Source: CAVPEW01 sp050247895
GTDB taxonomy: Bacteria > Actinomycetota > Acidimicrobiia > Acidimicrobiales > VFJN01
Length of the DNA stretch: 11,984 bases
Assembly (NCBI GenBank): GCA_050247895.1
Contig: JBFWTJ010000105.1
Coordinates: forward strand, 1-11,984
Reading direction: 5' to 3'
The notes beneath the pieces were generated by a model. The model had not been told where the DNA came from and searched no databases. It saw only the letters and a program-made list of their open reading frames with translations. Below are positions 6,781 to 11,984 of this stretch, piece after piece (the stretch's first letter is position 1; every line of letters starts with the position of its first letter). The position numbers and the translations under genes were made by a program.

Positions 6781-7021
6781 CCCCGAGCCGTCGTCGGACC
6801 TCCAACGGGGAGAGGACGTGACGATCCCGGTGCCCAGCTCCGGACGCCACACGATCGTGCTGGTCCTGTCCACGGCCACGACCCGCCCGACGGGGGTCAC
6901 GGTGTTCCTCGACGATGGGGACGCCCGCTGGTACCCCGTCGACTGGGACGACCGGGCCGGAGCCGGCATCGCCCGCGTCGACCGACCCGCCTCCGAGGTC
7001 CTCGGCGCCGGCCCCGCCTGA
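6775..7021 (+). pseudogene. Truncated duplicate of the anti-sigma gene 3' end (direct repeat, copy B)
   Basis: In frame from 6776 the translation RTPEPSSDLQRGEDVTIP, then VPSSGRHTIVLVLSTATT and so on to VLGAGPA-stop, matches the last residues of the anti-sigma-like protein. It lacks the seven residues VEEDCAP and with them the second Cys of the outer domain. Differences include synonymous changes (GGG/GGA for Gly, CCT/CCC for Pro, GTT/GTG for Val) plus Ser to Asp and Val to Ala, suggesting descent from a once intact paralogue rather than a fresh copy. There is no membrane segment or N-terminus. A stop at 6743-6745 closes the frame upstream; the only start is GTG 6818, which would give 67 residues. 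Probably not expressed as a functional protein. Confidence 0.85.
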
Positions 7022-7083
7022 CCGCGAGAGCCTCCACCAGAGGCCTCCACCCCTGCCCTCCTCGGTCTCGAGCTACCGCGAGG

Positions 7084-7470
7084 TCAGCGGTCCATGTGGC
7101 GCCGGATCATCGCCGCATCTGCCTCCGGGGCCCGCGTCGACAGGAGCAGCCTCCTCCAATGGTGGCGGGGGGAGGAGACGTCGATCCGGACGAATCGCGG
7201 CCGAACACCATGGAGCGCGATCAGCGCCCGTCCGCCGTCTCGAAGGGGCCAGCGACCGACGGTGTAGAACCGACCCAACGGGGCACCACCGGCAAGTCCG
7301 AGTCGCACGTCGGCCATGCTCTCATCGGCAGCGCGTCGGCCACTCGCAGAACGGACATCGTCGATGTCATCGACGTTGATGGACACGCCACGCGTGAGAC
7401 CAGCGATCGTCTCGATGACTGAGAGCCGAACGAAGAGCGACCTGTCGATGATCGAGATCCTGGCCACCAC
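7084..7470 (-). CDS. Small PH-like-domain hypothetical protein
   Basis: 128 residues from GTG 7470, or 127 from GTG 7467; the purine run GAGAGGGCGGAG just upstream fits either, with better spacing to the second. The N-terminus ARISIIDRSLFVRLSVIE and the following V-x-I-x-x-x-D-I-x-x-V strand pattern resemble small actinobacterial proteins built on a pleckstrin-homology-like beta barrel (typically 'L-x-V-x-LS-x-x-E-K-L-x-x-L-x-x-x-V-x-V-P'). The middle has GAPLGRFYTVGRWPLRDGG, and the last third VRIDVSSPRHHWRRLLLST ends in a short helix with EADAAMIRR. No signal peptide or membrane segment, so probably cytosolic. The role of the family is unknown to me. It lies 44 bases downstream of the Lys-rich fragment on the same strand. 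Confidence 0.75.
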   Translation of the reverse strand: MVARISIIDRSLFVRLSVIETIAGLTRGVSINVDDIDDVRSASGRRAADESMADVRLGLAGGAPLGRFYTVGRWPLRDGGRALIALHGVRPRFVRIDVSSPRHHWRRLLLSTRAPEADAAMIRRHMDR

Positions 7471-7514
7471 TCCGCCCTCTCAGCATCGCCGCGTAGCGAC
7501 ACCACAGATAGGTA

Positions 7515-7736
7515 TCAGGCCCGCGTCGACTCACCAAGGTCGATCTTCGACTCAACCCCATAGGTCGCCCACCCAGCAAGGGTGATCTTCCCGGCTAAGG
7601 GATCGGCCCGCGTCCCGCCAGCTCGCGGCACGTGCCAGTCGCGCTTGAAGTTCTTGGCCTTCTTCTTCTTCTTCGGAACCACTGGGCCCGCATGGTCCCA
7701 GTCGGTGTTCAGCCGATCTGCATGCGAACGGGCCCA
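7515..7736 (-). pseudogene. C-terminal fragment of an unknown Lys-rich protein
   Basis: A minus-strand frame is open from a TGA at 7739-7737 down to a TGA at 7517-7515. It reads RLNTDWDHAGPVVPKKKKKA, then KNFKRDWHVPRAGGT, DPLAGKITLAGWATYGV and ESKIDLGESTRA. Most codons end in G or C here, unlike the alternative frame that reads the same AAG run as poly-Glu, so this frame was probably coding. There is no ATG; GTG 7682 would give 55 residues. It looks like the tail of a larger, truncated protein, with a stop 44 bases before the PH-like gene. I do not recognise the family. Confidence 0.42.
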
Positions 7737-7786
7737 TCAGAGCACCTACAGCCAGACTTCAGGCGACCTTGACCGAAGTTCGTCAG

Positions 7787-7801
7787 CCCCTTGTGAAGGG
7801 G
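7787..7801. other. Perfect short palindromic hairpin
   Basis: CCCCTT-GTG-AAGGGG is a six-base-pair perfect stem with a three-base loop, about 40 bases past the stop of the 139-residue gene on the minus strand. There is no T-tract on that strand. It may be a transcription stop, an mRNA 3' stabiliser or an old recombination site. Confidence 0.35.
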
Positions 7802-7818
7802 TAGATTTCAACATTCGC

Positions 7819-7844
7819 CTAGTATTATCGCCCACCTCTACTAG
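7819..7844. repeat. Imperfect-palindrome pair overlapping a stop codon
   Basis: CTAGTA (7819-7824) and TACTAG (7839-7844) are perfect six-base inverted repeats 14 bases apart; the second includes the TAG stop of the 139-residue gene. CTAG is rare in high-GC genomes, so two copies as arms of a palindrome stand out. It may be a regulator or recombinase site, or chance. Confidence 0.3.
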
Positions 7845-8260
7845 CGTGCCACTCCAATCCAAAATGAGTCCATATCGAGTGTCACAAGAAGCTCGGCTCC
7901 GCCCAACCACCGATCCAGGAGTGTCGGCTCGCCCTCAGATGAGGTCTCCTCCACACGCGCAATGATGATGCGCATCACAAGATCGCGACATTCGAAATTG
8001 AGGTCTAAGAGCGGACACTCCCACCCCTTTTCTGCGGTCGCCGAACCGAGAGGTGAGCGGGGCGCAAGAAGAAGCTCCATGTGTACGCCAGGACTGACCT
8101 CTCGATCCACTACAGTAAACATCTGCTCATCGTCCGAAGAAGGGGTTGCGAAGTCCCCTAGTAGGCCGCCGGCGTCGGAACAGGCAAACCCCCACCGCAC
8201 AGCGCAAGTGGCGCCGCCTACAACCCCTCCCAAAGCGACTGTACGCTGCCTTTTCAGCAT
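7841..8260 (-). CDS. Hypothetical protein, translationally coupled (139 aa)
   Basis: The protein has 139 residues. The N-terminus is basic, then small and hydrophobic (KRQRTVALGGVVGGATCAV); the rest is soluble, with VDREVSPGVHMELLLAPRSP, WECPLLDLNFECRDLVM and a closing RWLGGAELLVTLDMDSFW. Codons in this frame read as an ordinary protein and GC is well below the flanks. ATG 8260 overlaps the stop of the preceding fragment as ATGCTGA, which supports this start and coupled translation; Met47 (MFTVVDREV) is a shorter alternative. No family is recognised. Its position directly after a C-terminal fragment of another protein resembles a toxin-immunity arrangement, but that is inference from layout only. 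The N-terminus might be a weak signal or membrane segment. Confidence 0.6.
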   Translation of the reverse strand: MLKRQRTVALGGVVGGATCAVRWGFACSDAGGLLGDFATPSSDDEQMFTVVDREVSPGVHMELLLAPRSPLGSATAEKGWECPLLDLNFECRDLVMRIIIARVEETSSEGEPTLLDRWLGGAELLVTLDMDSFWIGVAR

Positions 8261-8382
8261 GTTATGCGCCTATTCTTCGACCGATAGGTGAAGGTTGAGT
8301 ACCGGCCATCCGGCGATGATGTCTTAAATGTAACAACAGCCCAATATGTGTGCGTGCCACCTGCGCATCGAGCCGTGAAGTC
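8254..8382 (-). pseudogene. Orphan C-terminal fragment joined out of frame to dtd
   Basis: Immediately after the dtd-like sequence stops (~8381), a different minus-strand frame reads DFTARCAGGTHTYWAVVTF, then KTSSPDGRYSTFTYRSK and NRRITC, ending at a TGA (8256-8254) that overlaps the next ATG. About 42 residues, with alternating polar/hydrophobic residues (beta-strand-like) and two Cys that could pair, as in a secreted protein tail. Its own upstream part is missing; upstream in this frame lies dtd in the wrong frame. I infer the end of a lost gene that once preceded the 139-residue gene in an operon. Confidence 0.5.
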
Positions 8383-8693
8383 GGCTCGGCCTGCTCGGGC
8401 CGGGCGGCGGCCACCCACGACGGCCGCCGGCCCCGGCTCACGTCCCCATACAAGGTGAACTGGGACACGACGAGGATCGGCGCGCCCACGTCGGCGGCCG
8501 ACAGGTTCATCACGCCCTCCCCGTCGGCGAGCACCCGCAGGTGCCACAGCTTGTCGGCCAGGCGCCGGCTGGCATCCGGCCCGTCGTCGTGGGTCACCCC
8601 GACCAGCACGCAGAGCCCGGGCCCGATGGCGCCGACCTCCTCGTCGCCCACGGTCACCCGGGCCCCCGTCACCCGCTGCACGACCGCACGCAC
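8262..8693 (-). pseudogene. dtd: D-aminoacyl-tRNA deacylase, 3' end replaced
   Basis: DTD hydrolyses D-amino acids mischarged onto tRNA and acts as a homodimer. From GTG 8693 the protein starts VRAVVQRVTGARVTV and keeps GLCVLVGVTHDD, LADKLWHLRVL, MNLSAADVGAPILVVSQFTLYGD (catalytic SQFTLYG at ~77-83) and RGRRPSWVAAARPEQAEP. Identity ends at residue ~104 (base ~8382). The normal last ~40 residues, with the Gly-Pro motif (NxGPVT) that forms the chiral-rejecting active site across the dimer, are replaced by unrelated Arg/His-rich sequence, ending at 8262. Total length (143) is by coincidence nearly normal. It should be inactive unless repaired elsewhere. An upstream ATG (8726) exists, but homology and a TANNNT box support GTG 8693. 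Confidence 0.88.
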
Positions 8694-8700
8694 GGGCCCG

Positions 8701-8706
8701 AAGCTA
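8701..8706 (-). promoter_or_regulatory. Leaderless-type -10 box of dtd
   Basis: Minus-strand TAGCTT (TANNNT) is seven bases before GTG 8693, so transcription would begin about at the start codon. This agrees with the lack of a Shine-Dalgarno sequence and with the homology-based start. Confidence 0.42.
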
Positions 8707-8778
8707 CCGACCTGACGATCCGTCATGGATCGGTCGACCTGCCTTGACCGGGCGGTCGGTCCCGGCGAGGCTTCGTCG

Positions 8779-10056
8779 ATGTCCCCCGACGGCCCGTTGC
8801 GCATCGCCCTGCTGGCCTACCGGGGCAAGCCCCACGTCGGCGGCCAGGGCGTCTACACCCGCCACCTCTCCAAGGCCCTGGTCGACCTCGGCCACCACGT
8901 CGAGGTCCTCGGCGGGCAGCCCTACCCCGAGCTCGACGAGCGGGTCCCCCTGGTCGAGCTGCCCAGCCTGGACATCTACAACGACCACTTCCCCATGCGG
9001 ATGCCGGGCGTCTGGGAGCTCAGGCACTGGACCGACTTCGTCGAGGTCACCGCCTTCTCGACCGGCACCTTCCCCGAGCCGCTCGCCTTCAGCCTCCGGG
9101 CCTTCGACCACCTGCGCCACCGGCGGCACGACTTCGACCTCGTCCACGACAACCAGTGCCTGGGCTACGGGGTCCTGGCCATCGAGCGGCAGCTGGGCCT
9201 GCCCGTGCTGGCCACCATCCACCACCCCATCACCGTGGACCGGCGCCTGGAGATCGAGCACGCGGCCACGGCGTGGAAGCGCTTCGGCGTCCGCCGCTGG
9301 TACGGCTTCACCGCCATGCAGACCCGGGTGGCCCGCCGCCTCCAGCGGGTCGTCACGGTCTCGGAGAGCTCGTTCCACGACATCGCCCGCGACCACCGGG
9401 TGGCCCCCGAGCGCATGGCGATCGTGCCGGTCGGCGTCGACGTCGAGCTGTTCACCCCCCGCCCCGACGTGGCCCCGGTGCCCGGCCGGCTGGTCACCAC
9501 CGCCTCGGCCGACGTGACCATGAAGGGCCTGCGCTACCTGCTCGAAGCGGTGGCCAAGCTGCGGACCGAGCGCGACGACGTCCACCTCGTGGTCATCGGC
9601 CGGCGCAAGCCCGGCGGGGCCAGCGACCAGGCCATCGCCCGCCTCGGCCTGGAACCCCACGTCGAGTTCGTCAGCGGCGTGAGCGAGGACCGCATCATCG
9701 AGCTGTACGCCGAGGCCCAGTTGGCCGTGGTGCCCTCGCTGTACGAGGGCTTCTCGCTGCCCGCCATCGAGGCCATGTCCTGCGGGACCCCGCTCGTGGC
9801 CACCACCGGCGGGGCGCTCCCCGAGGTGGTCGGGGCCGACGGCGACACCGCCCTGCTCGTCGCGCCCGGCGACAGCGGGGCGCTGGCCGCCGCCCTCGGC
9901 GCCGCCCTGGACCGGGACGACCTGCGGGCCACCGTCGGCGCCCGCGGCCGGCAGCGGATCGTCGACCGCTGGTCCTGGCGCCACACCGCCCTCCAGACCG
10001 TCGAGCAGTACCGCATCCGCCTCGACGGACCCACCCCCGGGTGGTCGGGGACCTGA
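8779..10056 (+). CDS. GT4-family glycosyltransferase
   Basis: 425 residues with the GT-B fold of family GT4 (retaining, nucleotide-sugar dependent, cytosolic or membrane-associated). The N-terminal domain opens RIALLAYRGKPHVGGQGVYT with the GGQG loop (~21-24), and contains DLVHDNQCLGYGVL and TIHHPITVDRR. The C-terminal donor domain has VPVGVDVELF, the E-x7-E motif EGFSLPAIE (Glu323, Glu331) and CGTPLVATTGGALPEVVG, typical of GT4. The sugar and acceptor cannot be read. ATG 8779 is chosen because it lies eight bases after GGCGAGG and just before the first strand; an in-frame ATG at 8725 adds 18 atypical residues. It faces away from dtd and is followed seven bases later by the methyltransferase, forming an operon. 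Confidence 0.93.
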   Translation: MSPDGPLRIALLAYRGKPHVGGQGVYTRHLSKALVDLGHHVEVLGGQPYPELDERVPLVELPSLDIYNDHFPMRMPGVWELRHWTDFVEVTAFSTGTFPEPLAFSLRAFDHLRHRRHDFDLVHDNQCLGYGVLAIERQLGLPVLATIHHPITVDRRLEIEHAATAWKRFGVRRWYGFTAMQTRVARRLQRVVTVSESSFHDIARDHRVAPERMAIVPVGVDVELFTPRPDVAPVPGRLVTTASADVTMKGLRYLLEAVAKLRTERDDVHLVVIGRRKPGGASDQAIARLGLEPHVEFVSGVSEDRIIELYAEAQLAVVPSLYEGFSLPAIEAMSCGTPLVATTGGALPEVVGADGDTALLVAPGDSGALAAALGAALDRDDLRATVGARGRQRIVDRWSWRHTALQTVEQYRIRLDGPTPGWSGT

Positions 10057-10063
10057 GCGCGCC

Positions 10064-10801
10064 GTGCTGACCGTGCGGTACGACCGCCTGGGCCTGCGTC
10101 CCGGCGACCTCGTCCTCGACCTCGGCTGCGGCTACGGCCGCCACTCCTACGAGGCCTTCCGCCGGGGCGCCCGGGTGGTGGCCCTGGACCGGTCGGCCAC
10201 CGAGCTGAAGGACGTGAGCGCCATGCTCGCGGCGATGGCCGCGGCGGGCGAGGGCCGCGAGGGCTCGGCCGGCGTGGCGCTCAACGGCGACGCCCTCCAG
10301 CTCCCCTTCCCCGACGCCACCTTCGACCACGTGATCGCCTCGGAGGTCCTCGAGCACGTCGACGACGACGCCGCGGCGCTGGCCGAGCTCCGCCGGATCC
10401 TGCGCCCCGGGGGTCGGCTGGCCGCCACCGTCCCGGCCTGGCTGCCCGAGGCCGTCTGCTGGCGCCTGTCCGACGAGTACCACGCGCCCTTCGTGGAGGG
10501 CGGCCACGTGCGCATCTACCACCCGTCGGTGCTGCGGGCCCGGATGCGCCGGGCCGGGCTGGTCCCCCGCCACTCCCACCGGGCCCACGCCCTGCACAGC
10601 CCGTACTGGTGGCTGAAGTGCGCGGTCGGCCCGACCGACGACGACAACCCCCTGGTGCGCGCCTACCACCGGGTGCTGGTCTGGGACATCACCGGGAAGC
10701 AGCCGGCCCACACGGCGGCGCGCCTGGCCGAGCGGGTCCTCGACCCCGTGCTCGGCAAGAGCCTGGTGGTCTACGCCGACCGGCCGGCGGGGTCGGGCTG
10801 A
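10064..10801 (+). CDS. Class I SAM-dependent methyltransferase
   Basis: 245 residues from GTG 10064. Motif I is LVLDLGCGYGRHS (~16-28), the ribose-binding acid is Asp42 (VVALDRS), and FDHVIASEVLEHVDDD (~87-102) with ELRRILRPGGRL are the classic Methyltransf_11 motifs. The C-terminal third (SPYWWLKCAVG, AYHRVLVWDITGKQP) is less common and may bind the acceptor. It starts seven bases after the glycosyltransferase stop and its own stop overlaps the next ATG as TGATG, so it almost certainly belongs to one operon. A sugar or lipid-linked glycan acceptor is inferred from context only. Confidence 0.92.
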   Translation: MLTVRYDRLGLRPGDLVLDLGCGYGRHSYEAFRRGARVVALDRSATELKDVSAMLAAMAAAGEGREGSAGVALNGDALQLPFPDATFDHVIASEVLEHVDDDAAALAELRRILRPGGRLAATVPAWLPEAVCWRLSDEYHAPFVEGGHVRIYHPSVLRARMRRAGLVPRHSHRAHALHSPYWWLKCAVGPTDDDNPLVRAYHRVLVWDITGKQPAHTAARLAERVLDPVLGKSLVVYADRPAGSG

Positions 10802-11868
10802 TGCCCTTCGCGGTCCCCGGCGCGGTCTCCGCCGACGAGCTGCGGGCCACCGTGGACGCCATCGCCGAGTGGCAGCTCCCCTCCGGCATGGTCCCCTGGT
10901 TCCCCGGCGGCCACGCCGACCCCTGGAACCACGTCGAGGCGACCATGGCGCTGACCCTGGGCGGCCGGCACGCCGAGGCCGAGCGGGCCTTCGAGTGGCT
11001 GGTCGGCCGCCAGCGGCCCGACGGGAGCTGGCACCAGTACTACGTGGCCGACGGGGTCGAGCAGGACAAGCTCGACGCCAACGTCTGCGCCTACGTCGCC
11101 ACCGGCGTGTGGCACCGCTACCTGGTCACCGGCGACGAGGGCTTCGCCGCGACCATGTGGCCCGTCGTCGAGCGGGCCGTCGACTTCGTCCTGGACCTCC
11201 AGACCCCCCGGGGCGAGATCCTCTGGGCCCGCCACGCCGACGGCACGCCGTGGAGCTTCGCCCTGCTGACCGGCTCGTCGTCGATCTGCCACAGCCTGCG
11301 CTGCGCCATCGCGCTGGCCGAGCACCTCGGCTTCGAGCGGCCGGACTGGGAGCTGTCGGCGGCCCGGCTGGCCCAGGTGATCGCCCACGAGCCCGACGCC
11401 TTCGCGCCCAAGCACCGCTGGGCCATGGACTGGTACTACCCGGTGCTGGCCGGGGTGGTCGGCGGCGCCGCTGGCCGCGAGCGCTTGGCCGAGCGGGCCG
11501 ACGCCTTCGTCATGGAGGACTGCGGCGTGCGCTGCGTGTCGGACCGGCCCTGGGTGACGGTGGCCGAGACCTGCGAGTGCGCCATGGCCCACCTGGCCGT
11601 GGGCGACACCGCCACCGCCGAGCGGCTCTTCGGCTGGACCCGCCGGTTCCGCCACGACGACGGCCGCTACTGGACCGGCACGGTCTTCCCCGACGAGAGC
11701 CGCTTCCCCACCGGCGAGCGCTCCACCTACACCGCCGCGGCCGTGGTGCTGTGCGCCGACGCGCTGACCGCCACGTCGGGCGCGTCGGGCCTGTTCACCC
11801 GGCACGACGAGCTGCTCCCCCCGCTCATCGAGACCGGCTCCCCCGAGCTCCGCAACCTCGACGGCTGA
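10801..11868 (+). CDS. Alpha/alpha-toroid protein, prenyltransferase/squalene-oxidase repeat-like
   Basis: 355 residues from ATG 10801, sharing one base with the methyltransferase stop. Repeated helix pairs and the segment FEWLVGRQRPDGSWHQYYV (~62-80, a QxxDGSW motif as in squalene-cyclase and prenyltransferase beta repeats) point to an alpha/alpha barrel. Other features are NHVEATMALTLGG, TPWSFALLTGSSSI, KHRWAMDWYYPVLAG and WVTVAETCECAMAHL. Such toroids also occur in six-hairpin glycosidases, so the chemistry could be glycan cleavage or isoprenoid handling; I see no DxDD cyclase motif. No signal peptide, so probably cytosolic. Actinobacterial genomes commonly annotate such proteins 'prenyltransferase' next to a glycosyltransferase and a methyltransferase. 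Confidence 0.82.
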   Translation: MPFAVPGAVSADELRATVDAIAEWQLPSGMVPWFPGGHADPWNHVEATMALTLGGRHAEAERAFEWLVGRQRPDGSWHQYYVADGVEQDKLDANVCAYVATGVWHRYLVTGDEGFAATMWPVVERAVDFVLDLQTPRGEILWARHADGTPWSFALLTGSSSICHSLRCAIALAEHLGFERPDWELSAARLAQVIAHEPDAFAPKHRWAMDWYYPVLAGVVGGAAGRERLAERADAFVMEDCGVRCVSDRPWVTVAETCECAMAHLAVGDTATAERLFGWTRRFRHDDGRYWTGTVFPDESRFPTGERSTYTAAAVVLCADALTATSGASGLFTRHDELLPPLIETGSPELRNLDG

Positions 11869-11884
11869 CCACCCGACGGGTCGG

Positions 11885-11890
11885 TACCAT
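11885..11890 (+). promoter_or_regulatory. Leaderless-type -10 box
   Basis: TACCAT with exactly six bases (GACGGC) to ATG 11897 puts TANNNT at -12 to -7 of a transcript starting at the ATG. No Shine-Dalgarno sequence is present, consistent with leaderless translation, and the next gene is probably a separate transcription unit. Confidence 0.5.
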
Positions 11891-11896
11891 GACGGC

Positions 11897-11984
11897 ATGG
11901 CCACCGTCCCGAGGCTGCTGACCGCCGACGAGCTCGATGCCATGACCCCTGACGAGCGGGCACGAGCGGTGAACGAGCGTGTCG
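11897..11984 (+). CDS. Hypothetical protein, N-terminus only (cut by window end)
   Basis: Twenty-nine codons are visible: ATVPRLLTADELDAMTPDE, then RARAVNERV, running off the window. The opening resembles small soluble actinobacterial proteins with a helical N-terminus, but too little is present to name a family. ATG 11889 upstream is in another frame and stops after ten codons, so ATG 11897 is preferred; the TANNNT box six bases upstream supports it. Confidence 0.7.
   Translation, partial: MATVPRLLTADELDAMTPDERARAVNERV

Noticed and set aside
6562..7422. Plus-strand frame of 286 codons through the middle region
   Set aside because: It crosses antisense RHS sequence, then the wrong frame of the anti-sigma repeat, then antisense of the PH-like gene; it is an artefact of these joins.
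7552..7737. Minus-strand 61-codon frame with a poly-Glu run
   Set aside because: The neighbouring frame through the same bases (poly-Lys) has much better third-position G/C and a natural-looking continuation; only that one is kept, as a fragment.
8725..8778. Longer glycosyltransferase start at ATG 8725
   Set aside because: The 18 extra residues are atypical for GT4, and ATG 8779 has a GGCGAGG at suitable spacing.
1..11984. tRNA, rRNA, CRISPR array, insertion sequence or integrase
   Set aside because: Looked for on both strands; no cloverleaf, repeat-spacer pattern, or transposase/integrase motif was recognisable. Absence by eye is not proof.

Overview
The window comes from a chromosome of a very GC-rich bacterium, most likely an actinomycete. 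The reasons are strongly G/C third codon positions, frequent GTG starts, ATGA and TGATG gene overlaps, an actinobacterial SigE-type sigma factor with a coupled membrane partner, and TANNNT boxes placed 6-8 bases before several start codons as in leaderless transcripts. An acidimicrobial lineage is my guess; nothing in the sequence proves it.

Left flank (1-5916), housekeeping-like and GC-rich. The end of a DUF4389 membrane protein overlaps a universal stress protein. An ABC-F ATPase faces them, its stop 16 bases from theirs. Divergent from the ABC-F gene runs a three-gene operon joined by overlaps: a large GT-C-like membrane protein, an ECF sigma factor, and a single-pass membrane protein that is probably its anti-sigma factor.

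Middle (5917-8381), a mosaic accessory region whose composition drops visibly below the flanks. On the minus strand it carries two tandem paralogous small genes, a broken piece of an RHS/YD-repeat protein, a PH-like small protein, a Lys-rich C-terminal fragment, a 139-residue unknown protein, and an orphan C-terminal fragment whose stop overlaps that gene's start. Embedded in it on the plus strand is a second, 5'-truncated copy of the last ~250 bases of the anti-sigma gene. The tandem genes and RHS fragment therefore lie between two direct repeats. No transposase, integrase or tRNA was found.

Right flank (8382-11984). The region ends inside dtd (D-aminoacyl-tRNA deacylase): its first ~104 codons remain, while the C-terminal part with the Gly-Pro motif is gone. 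Divergent from dtd is a tight operon of GT4 glycosyltransferase, class I methyltransferase and an alpha/alpha-toroid (prenyltransferase-like) protein, probably one glycan or glycolipid pathway. A new gene with a leaderless-type promoter begins at the right edge.

The most interesting part is the middle: a decayed polymorphic-toxin-like locus with possible orphan immunity genes, set between duplicated anti-sigma sequence and a disrupted tRNA-proofreading gene.
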